Positions 1 through 7,262 of a stretch of 21,958 nt of DNA are shown piece after piece; the stretch's first letter is position 1; the number at the start of each line of letters is the position of its first letter. The DNA comes from CAZOHN01 sp964579325 (GTDB lineage Bacteria > Pseudomonadota > Alphaproteobacteria > Rhodobacterales > Rhodobacteraceae). A program made the position numbers and the translations under genes. The notes beneath the pieces were generated by a model that made no database searches, was not told the DNA's origin, and saw only the letters and a program-made list of their open reading frames with translations. Where the stretch lies: contig CAZOHN010000040.1 in NCBI GenBank assembly GCA_964579325.1, forward strand, positions 1 to 21,958, written 5' to 3'.

Positions 1-479
1 GGGCCCTGCTCGGCGCACGCGGGGCCGGGGCGCTCGCCTCGGGTGGGGCCGCCGCCACGCGCGGGGCCGCTGCCGCCACCGGGGCCGCGTCCACCGCCTA
101 CAGTCTCGGATCGATGGGCCAGACCGGGGCCGCCGGTGTGGCCTCCGGTCTCGGCGGCGTAGCAAGGGCCGCGGGATCCGCAGCTGCATCGCCCCTGCGC
201 CGCGCCGCCGCCTCTGCCAGTGAGGCGGTCAAGGCCAGTCATGCAGACGGTGCTCGCGCGGGTTTCGCCGCCACTGGCGGCACCTCCTCGCTCGGCAGCG
301 TGGCCGGCACGTCGACCGACATGTCCGCCCAAGCAGGCAGCCCACCGGCCTGGGCGCGCTCGATGCGCCGTAGCCAGGCCATGAGCCATGGCGTCTCCGC
401 CGCCACCCATGCGCTGCGCGCCGGGGACAGCCCCGGTTCCGGCGCCTCCGTTTCCCTGTCCGAAAGTGATCGCACATGA
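1..479 (+). CDS. trbL: TrbL, conjugal transfer inner-membrane protein, C-terminal part only
   Basis: The reading frame is open from base 3 to the TGA at 477-479, so the gene enters from outside the window and only about 158 C-terminal residues are present. This part is extremely rich in Ala, Gly and Ser, which is typical of the poorly conserved tail after the membrane segments of TrbL/VirB6-like proteins. TrbL is the polytopic inner-membrane component of the P-type type IV secretion channel used for conjugation. The call rests mainly on position: the stop codon overlaps the trbF start (ATGA, 476-479), and trbF, trbG and trbI follow in the usual order. The tail itself has no diagnostic motif, so identification without context would be weak. 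Confidence 0.8.
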   Translation, partial: ALLGARGAGALASGGAAATRGAAAATGAASTAYSLGSMGQTGAAGVASGLGGVARAAGSAAASPLRRAAASASEAVKASHADGARAGFAATGGTSSLGSVAGTSTDMSAQAGSPPAWARSMRRSQAMSHGVSAATHALRAGDSPGSGASVSLSESDRT

Positions 480-1165
480 GCCTCTTCAAACGCGCCGCCG
501 CGCATTACCGCAAGACACCTGAACCAGAGACCCCTTACCAGAAGGCCGCCCAAGTCTGGGACGAGCGCATCGGCTCCGCCCGGGTGCAAGCGAAGAACTG
601 GCGCCTTATGGCCTTCGGCTGCCTGATCCTCGCGGGCGGCTTCGCGACCGCGCTGGTCTGGCAATCTGCCCGCGGCACCGTCGTGCCTTACGTCATCGAG
701 ATCGACCGGCATGGCGAGGCCCGCGCCGTCGAGGCGGCCAGCGCCGGGTATCGCCCGAGCGATCCGCAGATCGCCTGGCACCTTGCGCGCTTCATCGAGG
801 AGGTCCGGGGCTTGCCTGCCGATCCTATCGTGGTCCGGGAGAACTGGCTCCGCGCCTATGAGTTCACCACCGATCGCGGCGCGCTGGCGCTCAACGATCA
901 TGCCCGCGCCAACGATCCCTTCACGCGGGTGGGCGAGGACCAGGTCTCGGTCGAGGTCTCGAGCGTCATCCGCGCGTCGCCCGACAGTTTCCGGGTCGCC
1001 TGGTCCGAGCGGCACTACGAGAACGGCCAACTCGCCCGCACCGAACGCTGGACCGCGATCCTGACCATCGTGATCGACCCGCCACGCACGGCGGACCTCC
1101 TGCGCGCCAACCCCCTCGGAATCTATGTGAACGCGATCAACTGGTCGCGGGAGATGAGCCAATGA
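476..1165 (+). CDS. trbF: TrbF, VirB8-like conjugal transfer protein
   Basis: A 229-residue protein with a short basic cytoplasmic N-terminus, one membrane segment at about residues 44-63, and a periplasmic domain of about 165 residues that begins with the VPYVIEID stretch (residues 70-77) characteristic of TrbF. Length and layout fit the VirB8/TrbF family, an assembly factor bridging the inner-membrane platform and the periplasmic core of the mating channel. The ATG overlaps the trbL stop by 4 nt, and its own TGA overlaps the trbG ATG (1162-1165), indicating translational coupling in one operon. No truncation or frameshift is seen. Confidence 0.93.
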   Translation: MSLFKRAAAHYRKTPEPETPYQKAAQVWDERIGSARVQAKNWRLMAFGCLILAGGFATALVWQSARGTVVPYVIEIDRHGEARAVEAASAGYRPSDPQIAWHLARFIEEVRGLPADPIVVRENWLRAYEFTTDRGALALNDHARANDPFTRVGEDQVSVEVSSVIRASPDSFRVAWSERHYENGQLARTERWTAILTIVIDPPRTADLLRANPLGIYVNAINWSREMSQ

Positions 1166-2136
1166 CCCGACCGATATTGCCTGCCGTTCTTCTGGCCACC
1201 GTGCTTCTGGCAGGCTGCGCCAGTGACCGCCCGCCCGACTTCGCCTATGACGACGCGGTGCCGCCGTTGCCGTCGCCGCCCGTGACGGCACCCGATGACC
1301 GTCCGCGCCCGCTGCATGTCCCGCCCGCCTGGACCCCGAGCCGGGGCGGGGAGGCGGCCGCCACACCCGTCGCCCAGGTCGGCAATGCCAATGCGGCGGC
1401 CCGCGTCGAGCCGCGCCAAGCTGGGTATTTCAACGCGATCCAGATCTACCCCTGGTCCGAGGGGGCGCTCTATCAGGTCTACGCCGCCCCCGGCCAGATC
1501 ACGACCATCGCCCTCGAACCCGGCGAACGTCTCGCCGGCACCGGGCCGATCGCGGCGGGCGACACCGCGCGCTGGATCATCGGCGACACCGAAAGCGGCG
1601 CGGGCCGCGACACCCGCGTCCTCGTTCTGGTGAAACCCACGCGGCCCGATATCAGCACGAACCTCGTGATCTCCACCGACCGGCGCACCTATCTGATCGA
1701 GCTCAACGCCAGCGAAGAGACGTGGATGCCCGCCATCTCCTGGGCCTATCCGCGCGCGCCCGACGCCCCACGTGTGGCGCCGACCACGCCGCGTATCCCG
1801 CCCGCGCATGCCCGCAACCACCGCTACGGTTTGCAGGGCGCCAGCCCGCCCTGGCGGCCGGTCTCGGTCTTCGACGACGGGCGCCGGGTCTATGTCGTCT
1901 TCCCGCGCGGCATCGCCCAGGGCGAGATGCCCCCGCTCTTCGTGCTCGGCGCCGATGGCGAGTTGGAGATCGTCAATTCTCGCATCCTGGGCAATGTGCT
2001 GATCGTCGACCGGCTCTTCGGTGCAGCAGAGCTGCGCCTCGGACGCGGTCCCCGGCAGGAGGTGGTCCGCATCCTGCGGATCGAACCCCAGACCGAGGCG
2101 ACGGTGGTGCGCCATGATGCGGAGCGGGGGACATGA
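1162..2136 (+). CDS. trbG: TrbG, VirB9-like conjugal transfer protein with lipobox
   Basis: A 324-residue protein with a lipoprotein-type signal peptide: hydrophobic residues 5-16 then the lipobox LLAGC with Cys19. A Pro-rich linker follows, then the VirB9/TrbG/CagX domain from about residue 85 to 310, containing the family-like FNAIQIYPWSEGALYQVY stretch. TrbG is the periplasmic/outer-membrane core component of the channel and works with TrbI. Putting the lipid anchor on TrbG is notable because in RP4-type systems the separate TrbH is the lipoprotein; no trbH lies between trbG and trbI, as is usual for Tn4371-like trb operons. ATGA overlaps join it to both neighbours. Confidence 0.93.
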   Translation: MTRPILPAVLLATVLLAGCASDRPPDFAYDDAVPPLPSPPVTAPDDRPRPLHVPPAWTPSRGGEAAATPVAQVGNANAAARVEPRQAGYFNAIQIYPWSEGALYQVYAAPGQITTIALEPGERLAGTGPIAAGDTARWIIGDTESGAGRDTRVLVLVKPTRPDISTNLVISTDRRTYLIELNASEETWMPAISWAYPRAPDAPRVAPTTPRIPPAHARNHRYGLQGASPPWRPVSVFDDGRRVYVVFPRGIAQGEMPPLFVLGADGELEIVNSRILGNVLIVDRLFGAAELRLGRGPRQEVVRILRIEPQTEATVVRHDAERGT

Positions 2137-3269
2137 GCGAGACATCGACCGACACCGCTGCCGCCATGCGCCTGCGCGCCGATCCGCCGCGCGTCACGCG
2201 GATTTCTCGCAAGGTGATCATCGGGCTTGGTGTCATCGCGGGGCTCGGCATCGGTGCTGCGTTGATCTACGGCCTGCAACGTCCGGATCGGACCGCCGCA
2301 CCGGAAGAGCTGTTCACCACCGATCGCCGCCAGCCCGCTGATGGTCTCCGCGATCTGCCGGGCAGCTACGACGCCATTCCCCGGCTCGGGCCGCCCCTGC
2401 CAGGTGACCTCGGTGGTGGCATCCTCGATGCGCAGCAACGGGGCCAGCCGATCGCGGCCCCAAACCTCGCGCCGCCGACCATGGATGCGGCGGAACAGCA
2501 ACGGCTCGCCGAATTGGAAGCGGCCCGCGTGAGCGATCTCTTCTTCCAGACGCGGCCAGGCGCGCCTGCCTCCACCGGGTTCCAGATGCCGCCTGTCGGC
2601 CCGGGGGATGGTTTTTCCGCCACTCCGGAAACCGATCCACGCCAGGCCTTTCTGACGGCACCAACTGACCGCCAAACGGTCGCGCCCGACCGCCTGCAGC
2701 CGCCAGCGTCTCCTTACCTTCTGCAGGCCGGCTCCGTTATCCCGGCCGCGCTGATCACGGGCATTCGCTCCGACCTGCCGGGCCAGATCACCGCGCAGGT
2801 CACCCAGAACGTTTATGACAGCCCAACCGGCAGCCTGCTTCTGATCCCGCAGGGCACCCGCCTGATCGGCGCCTACGACGACAGCGTGACCGTCGGCCAG
2901 CGTCGCGTGCTCCTGGTCTGGACGCGGCTGATCTTCCCCGATGGTCGATCCCTCGTGCTCGAACGCCAGCCCGGTGTGGATGCCGCGGGCTTTGCCGGTC
3001 TCGAGGACCGCGTCGACAATCACTGGGCCAGCATCCTGCGCGCCGCAGGGCTTTCGACCTTGCTGGCCGTCGGCGCGGAACTCTCCCTCGACGAGGAAGA
3101 CCGCCTCGCCCGTGCCCTCCGTGACGGGGCCCTGGATACGATCAACGAGGCCGGGCAGCGCATCGTCCAGCGCCAGTTGGAGGTCGCACCGACCCTCACC
3201 ATTCGGCCGGGCTTACCCGTCCGTGTGATCGTCACGCGTGATCTCGTTTTCGCGCCACCCGGAGGCTGA
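2133..3269 (+). CDS. trbI: TrbI, VirB10-like conjugal transfer protein
   Basis: A 378-residue protein with a short cytoplasmic N-terminus, one inner-membrane helix at about residues 28-48, a long Pro/Gln-rich periplasmic linker (about 50-185), and a C-terminal VirB10/TrbI beta-barrel domain (about 190-375) containing the recognisable LIPQGTRLIG and DSVTVGQRR segments. VirB10-type proteins span the envelope and sense energy to open the channel. The start overlaps the trbG stop (ATGA, 2133-2136). The stop TGA at 3267-3269 is separated from the next start by one base, and the next gene's Shine-Dalgarno lies inside the trbI 3' end. Confidence 0.95.
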   Translation: MSETSTDTAAAMRLRADPPRVTRISRKVIIGLGVIAGLGIGAALIYGLQRPDRTAAPEELFTTDRRQPADGLRDLPGSYDAIPRLGPPLPGDLGGGILDAQQRGQPIAAPNLAPPTMDAAEQQRLAELEAARVSDLFFQTRPGAPASTGFQMPPVGPGDGFSATPETDPRQAFLTAPTDRQTVAPDRLQPPASPYLLQAGSVIPAALITGIRSDLPGQITAQVTQNVYDSPTGSLLLIPQGTRLIGAYDDSVTVGQRRVLLVWTRLIFPDGRSLVLERQPGVDAAGFAGLEDRVDNHWASILRAAGLSTLLAVGAELSLDEEDRLARALRDGALDTINEAGQRIVQRQLEVAPTLTIRPGLPVRVIVTRDLVFAPPGG

Positions 3270-3270
3270 T

Positions 3271-3519
3271 ATGACCAAGCTGAAGCTCGGTCCAATCCCG
3301 GATACCAAGCCGGTGAAACTCACCGTAGAGCTGCCCGCAGAACTGCATCGCGACCTGATCGCCTATGGCGAAATTCTCGGCCGGGAAGGAGGACAGGGGT
3401 CGATCGAGCCGGCAAAGCTGGTGGTTCCCATGCTTGAGCGGTTCATCGCGACGGATCGCGGATTTGCCAAGGCAAGGCGGTCGCTTCCGAAACGCGAGGC
3501 GGCGAAACAAGGACCATGA
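3271..3519 (+). CDS. DUF2274 family protein at the end of the trb operon
   Basis: An 82-residue soluble protein beginning MTKLKLGPIPDTKPVKLT, followed by a helical segment with ELPAELHRDLIAY. This is the pattern of DUF2274 proteins, which commonly follow trbI in proteobacterial conjugative elements. The ATG at 3271 was preferred over an in-frame ATG at 3238 because GGAGG at 3261-3265 is correctly spaced and the conserved family N-terminus starts there. The helical composition and the VTVELP-like strand recall ribbon-helix-helix proteins, so a DNA-binding or regulatory role is possible, but this is inference. The stop overlaps another ATG (ATGA, 3516-3519). Confidence 0.85.
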   Translation: MTKLKLGPIPDTKPVKLTVELPAELHRDLIAYGEILGREGGQGSIEPAKLVVPMLERFIATDRGFAKARRSLPKREAAKQGP

Positions 3520-3743
3520 TCCACGCTCCGGTTCCCAGTAGTACAGAGGTGGTTAACCCGGACGGAGTGAACACCAGTCTGGTGAAGGATGGTGGATATT
3601 TTAATCATAATTCAATAGGTTATTTGGCTACGCGTGCATCGCGTTTTCATGTTCTGATCGAAAGATTTCGTGGCGTGTCGAGCAAAAGGCTCAGCCTTCC
3701 TCAGATCATGCGAGATACTTTCCGCACATCGACGCGCGCTTGA
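3516..3743 (+). CDS. Doubtful small ORF after the trb operon
   Basis: A 75-residue open frame whose ATG overlaps the DUF2274 stop by 4 nt, the same coupling used throughout the trb operon, which is the main argument that translation could continue into it. Against this, most of it (about 3585-3740) is clearly more AT-rich than all neighbours, the protein has no recognisable domain, membrane segment or motif, and its codon use does not resemble the trb genes. It may be a short real gene, or the operon may have been cut here so that ribosomes run into unrelated DNA. Confidence 0.3.
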   Translation: MIHAPVPSSTEVVNPDGVNTSLVKDGGYFNHNSIGYLATRASRFHVLIERFRGVSSKRLSLPQIMRDTFRTSTRA

Positions 3744-3935
3744 AGCTGATGGAGACTTCGTGCCAGCCGCCGCGGAACTCCAGGGCCCCGACTCCGTCCG
3801 TTTCAGGCGGCGGCCGGCTTCAGCAATGTCAGGTGCGACGGGACTTTGAGCAATTCACGCGAAGTCACGATTTGGAGCGTTCGGCACTGACTGATAGACG
3901 CACCGGCCCCCCGGCCTGCAAATGGTGGCAGGCTG
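3744..3935. other. Boundary region without a confident gene
   Basis: Together with the doubtful ORF before it, this makes about 415 nt between the trb operon and the sigma-factor gene with no convincing gene. On the minus strand two partial reading frames without clear starts have a coding-like look: one ends at a TGA at 3803-3805 (it reads through SRELLKVPSHLTLLKPAAA) and one ends at a TGA at 3706-3708 (it contains EFRGGWHEVSISFK). They lie in different frames and may be remnants of one or two decayed genes, or chance. A promoter for the sigma-factor gene should lie here, but no clear -35/-10 pair was recognised. Confidence 0.4.
3914..3933 (+). promoter_or_regulatory. Small hairpin over the ribosome-binding site of the sigma-factor gene
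   Basis: GCCTGC (3914-3919) and GCAGGC (3928-3933) form a perfect 6-bp stem with the 8-nt loop AAATGGTG, ending two bases before the ATG at 3936. The purine-rich bases most likely to act as Shine-Dalgarno lie in the loop and 3' arm. This could limit translation initiation, or it could mean that translation starts at the second ATG (3948). The structure is seen directly; its role is inference. Confidence 0.4.
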
Positions 3936-4547
3936 ATGGAACACGCAATGGACGGAAAGCTGCTGGATGAAGAGGACTGCATCGACCGTCTGAGAGCGGG
4001 GGACGACGCGGTATTTCGCGCGCTCTACATGCGACATACCTCATCGATGATCCGTGTTGCGACCGGCATCGTGGACAGTCGCGCAACCGCCGAAGAGGTT
4101 GCCCAAGACACCTGGATCGCGGTCCTGAACAACATCGCTGGGTTCGAGGGGCGGTCTTCGCTGGCCGGCTGGATATTCACGATCCTGATCAACAAGGCCC
4201 GGACCCGGGCCAAGCGCGACGGGCGCGCGGTTTCGTTCGAGGAGGGCGGCGAAGACAACGGTCTGACGGCTGCCTTCGACGGGCACGGCCGGTGGAAGGA
4301 GATGCCGGAGCTCTGGGATGAGATCACGCCCGAGCGGATCGTGGCAGGCCGACGCCTCGCCGAGCAACTGATCGCTGCCATCGATGGCTTGCCGCCAGCG
4401 CAGCGCGCCGTGATCGTGCTGAGGGTTCAGCGAGGTCTTGATGCAGAGGAGGTTTGTTCCATTCTGGGGATCAGCGACGGCAACATGCGGGTCCTTCTGC
4501 ATCGCGCCCGGCTGTCCCTGCGGGCCAAACTGGCGGAACTGGCATGA
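3936..4547 (+). CDS. ECF-family RNA polymerase sigma factor
   Basis: A 203-residue sigma factor with only regions 2 and 4, the ECF layout. Region 2 spans about residues 12-93, including the AEEVAQDTWIAVLNNI segment (2.3/2.4-like) and FEGRSSLAGWIFTILINKART. Region 4 spans about 150-200, with PPAQRAVIVLRVQRGL and the helix-turn-helix around EEVCSILGISDGNMRVLLHRAR. It would direct RNA polymerase to a stress regulon. A second in-frame ATG at 3948 is possible. A zinc-finger anti-sigma gene follows after 113 nt, an unusually wide gap for such a pair, which usually overlap. The inducing signal cannot be read from the sequence. Confidence 0.93.
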   Translation: MEHAMDGKLLDEEDCIDRLRAGDDAVFRALYMRHTSSMIRVATGIVDSRATAEEVAQDTWIAVLNNIAGFEGRSSLAGWIFTILINKARTRAKRDGRAVSFEEGGEDNGLTAAFDGHGRWKEMPELWDEITPERIVAGRRLAEQLIAAIDGLPPAQRAVIVLRVQRGLDAEEVCSILGISDGNMRVLLHRARLSLRAKLAELA

Positions 4548-4586
4548 GGGTTCCGGGCGGGACATTTTCGGGCGATCACGTTAACT

Positions 4587-4615
4587 TGTAACCCGAAACG
4601 TAACGAATACCTGTC
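4587..4615 (+). promoter_or_regulatory. Candidate ECF-type promoter before the anti-sigma gene
   Basis: The 113-nt gap between sigma and anti-sigma genes contains TGTAACC (4587-4593), similar to the -35 elements with a GTAAC core used by several alphaproteobacterial ECF sigmas, and TGTC (4612-4615) 18 nt further on as a possible -10. A second GTAAC copy occurs at 4600-4604. The spacing is not ideal and no copy of the full motif was found elsewhere in the window, so this is a weak proposal for an autoregulated internal promoter. Confidence 0.25.
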
Positions 4616-4660
4616 GCGGAGGTCTTTCTTCCGTGAGGTTTTCGAAAGGACCTAACAGAC

Positions 4661-4915
4661 ATGCTGAGCTGCAAGGACGTCGCCGACCGTTCCAGCGCCC
4701 TGATCGACGGGGAACTGTCCACCTGGGACGCTCTCCAGATCCGCCTGCATCTTGCGATGTGCAAGGGCTGCGGCCGGTTCATCGAGCAGATGCGGCTGAC
4801 GGATCAGTTGACCGCCGAAGTCGCAGATCTGGATGAGCCGCTTCCGCACGAGGCAGACGACGCGCGCTATGCCGAGATCCTTTCGATGCTTCGCAAGGAG
4901 CAACCGCGCCGCTGA
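4661..4915 (+). CDS. Zinc-finger anti-sigma factor (ZAS/zf-HC2 type)
   Basis: An 84-residue protein with the anti-sigma signature H-x3-C-x2-C (His30, Cys34, Cys37 in HLAMCKGC), preceded by a SALIDGELS helix typical of zf-HC2 domains. It has no membrane segment, so it is a soluble cytoplasmic anti-sigma factor of the ChrR/RsrA-like general type, expected to hold the upstream ECF sigma inactive and to release it when zinc or the thiols are perturbed. Start ATG 4661 has AAGGA upstream at about 4645-4649. It belongs with the sigma gene before it and the membrane protein after it (27-nt gap). The redox-sensing role is established for related proteins but inferred here. Confidence 0.85.
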   Translation: MLSCKDVADRSSALIDGELSTWDALQIRLHLAMCKGCGRFIEQMRLTDQLTAEVADLDEPLPHEADDARYAEILSMLRKEQPRR

Positions 4916-4942
4916 GCTTCGGCGCAATCGAAGGGAAAGACC

Positions 4943-5380
4943 ATGAACAAGATCGTTGCCGGCGCTGTTGCCGGGTTTGCTGCCACTGTCGTGCTCTCTG
5001 CGATGATGGCGGCCAAGGCCATGATGGGCATCATGCCAGAACTCGATGTCATCTCGATGCTGAGTGCGATGATGGGCGCACCGGCCGTGATGGGCTGGAT
5101 CGGGCATTTCATGATCGGCACGCTTGCCTGGGGGATCGGGTTTGCTGTCCTCTACGGCTTGATCCCCGGCGGTTCCGCTATGGCCAAGGGCGTCATCTTC
5201 GGCGTAGCGGCTTGGCTCGGAATGATGGTCATGGTGATGCCAATGGCAGGGGCGGGACTGTTCGGGGTGGCCATGGGCATCATGGCACCGCTCATGACAC
5301 TTGTTCTGCATGTGATCTTCGGGGCGGTCCTCGGTCTTGTCTACCAGTCACTCACGGCGCCCAAGCCGGCGCATGGCTGA
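4943..5380 (+). CDS. Methionine-rich four-helix membrane protein, DUF6789-like
   Basis: A 145-residue integral membrane protein with about four hydrophobic segments (roughly residues 4-30, 48-72, 78-108 and 110-135). About 20 of 145 residues are methionine, including the cluster MMVMVMPM, far above normal. The pattern resembles DUF6789-type small membrane proteins. GAAGGGAAAG just before the ATG is a good ribosome-binding site. Being the third gene after an ECF sigma/anti-sigma pair, it is probably a member of the regulon. Met clusters in membranes can bind copper(I) or act as oxidant-reactive residues; either would fit a stress regulon, but no function is demonstrated. A strong hairpin follows its stop codon. 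Confidence 0.75.
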   Translation: MNKIVAGAVAGFAATVVLSAMMAAKAMMGIMPELDVISMLSAMMGAPAVMGWIGHFMIGTLAWGIGFAVLYGLIPGGSAMAKGVIFGVAAWLGMMVMVMPMAGAGLFGVAMGIMAPLMTLVLHVIFGAVLGLVYQSLTAPKPAHG

Positions 5381-5390
5381 CGATGGCCCT

Positions 5391-5415
5391 GCAGCGGGGC
5401 GATACGCCCCGCTGC
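5391..5415 (+). terminator. Perfect 11-bp GC-rich hairpin between two transcription units
   Basis: GCAGCGGGGCG (5391-5401) and its exact reverse complement (5405-5415) are separated by the loop ATA. The stem begins 10 nt after the stop of the Met-rich membrane protein and ends 25 nt before the patatin gene. There is no T-run after it, so it is not a textbook intrinsic terminator. It may still terminate or attenuate, or stabilise the upstream mRNA 3' end. It separates the sigma-factor unit from the patatin unit. Confidence 0.6.
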
Positions 5416-5440
5416 GCCACACCGGATTGGATCTCGCGAC

Positions 5441-6517
5441 ATGCCCGAACCCATTGACCATCCTGCTCGCCAAGCCAAGAGGACCCGAAAGCGCATCAAT
5501 CTCGCGCTGCAAGGCGGCGGGGCGCACGGGGCCTTCACCTGGGGCGTCCTGGACGCCCTGCTCGAGGATGGGCGGATCGAGATCGCGGCGATCTCCGGCA
5601 CCTCGGCGGGGGCGATGAACGCCGTCGCCCTCGCAGACGGCTTTACCGTCGGCGGACCGGACGGTGCGCGCGAGAAGCTGCATCACCTGTGGCGGTCGAT
5701 CAGCGATGCGGCGCGGCACTCGCCGATCCGGCGCGATCTGCTGGACGTGATGATGGGGACCTGGAGTCTTGAACGGTCCTGGGGGTATCAGGCGATGGAC
5801 CTGATGACGCGTCTGTTTTCACCCTACCAGTTCAATCCAACCGACATGAACCCGCTGCGTGAGATCGTCGAGGACTGCATCGACTTCGAATGCGTGCGCA
5901 GTTGTGATGGCATCCGGCTGTTCATATCGGCAACGAATGTCGAGACCGGCCGCGTGAAGGTCTTCGACAGCCACCGTCTGACGGTCGACATGGTGATGGC
6001 CTCGGCTTGCCTGCCGCATCTGTTCCGCGCGGTGGTGATCGATGGCGTGCCGTACTGGGACGGCGGCTACATGGGCAATCCGGCGCTTTTTCCCTTCCAC
6101 ACGGAAAGCGACAGCGCCGACACGATCGTGGTCCAGATCAACCCGGTCGAACGGCGCGGCGTCCCGCGGTCGGCTCACGACATACAGAACCGGCTGAACG
6201 AGATCAGCTTCAACTCGAGCCTGCTCAAGGAGCTGCGCGCCATCGATTTCGTGGGCCGGCTCATCGACGAGGGCAAGCTTGACGAGCAACATTACAGGCG
6301 CGCGCACATCCACATCATCGAGAACCAGGCGGTGCTCGCTCCGCTCGGGGCGTCCTCCAAGATGAATGCCGAATGGGCGTTTCTGACCCACCTGCACGAT
6401 CTCGGTCGCGAGACGGCGCGAGCCTGGATGGATCGGCATTTCGACGATATCGGCGCGCGCGGCACGGTCGATCTGCGCGCGATGTTTCAGGGCATCGGGC
6501 CGGAGCATCAGGGGTAG
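5441..6517 (+). CDS. Patatin-like phospholipase
   Basis: A 358-residue serine lipase-like protein. It carries the oxyanion-hole glycine motif GGGAHG (residues 25-30), the nucleophile elbow GTSAG with Ser55, and the dyad aspartate in DGG (Asp207), so the Ser-Asp catalytic dyad is complete. The fold runs to about residue 260 and a helical C-terminal extension follows, as in the longer bacterial patatin proteins of alphaproteobacteria. No signal peptide or membrane segment is present, so it probably acts on phospholipid or acyl substrates from the cytoplasmic side, or as a secreted effector by another route. The Shine-Dalgarno is weak. The downstream YjeF-like gene starts 3 nt after its stop, so the two are co-transcribed. 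Confidence 0.92.
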   Translation: MPEPIDHPARQAKRTRKRINLALQGGGAHGAFTWGVLDALLEDGRIEIAAISGTSAGAMNAVALADGFTVGGPDGAREKLHHLWRSISDAARHSPIRRDLLDVMMGTWSLERSWGYQAMDLMTRLFSPYQFNPTDMNPLREIVEDCIDFECVRSCDGIRLFISATNVETGRVKVFDSHRLTVDMVMASACLPHLFRAVVIDGVPYWDGGYMGNPALFPFHTESDSADTIVVQINPVERRGVPRSAHDIQNRLNEISFNSSLLKELRAIDFVGRLIDEGKLDEQHYRRAHIHIIENQAVLAPLGASSKMNAEWAFLTHLHDLGRETARAWMDRHFDDIGARGTVDLRAMFQGIGPEHQG

Positions 6518-6520
6518 CCC

Positions 6521-7255
6521 ATGGACCGTGACGATTGGCAGTTTCCGTGGGGCCATGGCTGGCCCGAGATCGACAGGGCCGGCATGGTCGAGGTCGATCG
6601 GCGCATGATCGCGACCCATGGCATCGCCCTCGAGAAGATGATGGAAAATGCCGGTCGGGCGCTGGCGATCGTCGCATGGCGTCGTTGGCTTGCACAGGCC
6701 GAGGCGCCACGGGTCACCGTTCTTTCGGGAAGCGGCGGAAACGGTGGTGGCGCTCTGGTTGCGGCGAGACGATTGACGGCCTGGGGTGCGAGGGTCGACG
6801 TGGTTCTCACGCGGCCCGCAAAAGCACTTGCGCCGGTCCCCGCTGGCCAACTCGCAAGCCTTAAGACCATGGGCGTACCCGTCCTGGACACCCCGGGTGA
6901 CGGTGGTGACCTGATCCTCGACGGGATGCTGGGCTACTCGCTGTCCGGTGCGCCCATGGGACGCCTCGCCGATCTCATCGTCTGGGCGAACGGGTCCGGT
7001 ATGCCCATCCTCGCCCTGGATGTGCCATCCGGTTTCGACGCTGCGACAGGCCGGATCGCCTCGCCTGCGATATCAGCCACGGCGACAGTAACCCTTGCAC
7101 TTCCGAAACGCGGCCTGACCGATGCTGCGGTGCGATGGGCGGTCGGCGATCTCTACCTCGCCGATATCTCGGTGCCACCGGCGCTCTATGCCACCATGGC
7201 ATGTCCTATAGAGCCACCGCACTTTCGGGGAGAAGATATTCTCCGGATCGCATGA
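6521..7255 (+). CDS. YjeF N-terminal domain protein (NAD(P)HX epimerase-like), stand-alone
   Basis: A 244-residue protein matching the YjeF_N domain that epimerises damaged NAD(P)H hydrate: MMENAGRA (residues 40-47), a glycine-rich loop GSGGNGGGALVAAR (70-83), an aspartate loop DGMLGYS (134-140) and LDVPSGFD (166-173). The usual bacterial protein is fused to an ADP/ATP-dependent dehydratase domain; here that domain is absent. The normally conserved GNNGGDG loop reads GNGGGAL, with the loop Asp missing, so enzyme activity or specificity may be changed. It is co-transcribed with the patatin gene. It could be a repair enzyme or a YjeF_N-fold binding protein; the sequence does not decide. Confidence 0.85.
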   Translation: MDRDDWQFPWGHGWPEIDRAGMVEVDRRMIATHGIALEKMMENAGRALAIVAWRRWLAQAEAPRVTVLSGSGGNGGGALVAARRLTAWGARVDVVLTRPAKALAPVPAGQLASLKTMGVPVLDTPGDGGDLILDGMLGYSLSGAPMGRLADLIVWANGSGMPILALDVPSGFDAATGRIASPAISATATVTLALPKRGLTDAAVRWAVGDLYLADISVPPALYATMACPIEPPHFRGEDILRIA

Positions 7256-7262
7256 CCCGCGT

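Noticed and set aside
239..1366. Long open frame on the minus strand across trbL-trbG
   Set aside because: It is antisense to three well-supported trb genes, has Arg/Gly/Asp-rich composition typical of reading opposite GC-rich genes, and shows no domain.
1890..3023. Long minus-strand frame opposite trbG and trbI
   Set aside because: Antisense shadow of conserved genes; no motif, no ribosome-binding site of note.
5819..6850. Long minus-strand frame opposite the patatin and YjeF-like genes
   Set aside because: The plus-strand genes have complete catalytic or fold motifs; the opposite frame is composition-driven.
7256..7262. Terminator between the convergent YjeF-like and VTT-like genes
   Set aside because: Only 7 nt lie between the two stops and no hairpin was found there.
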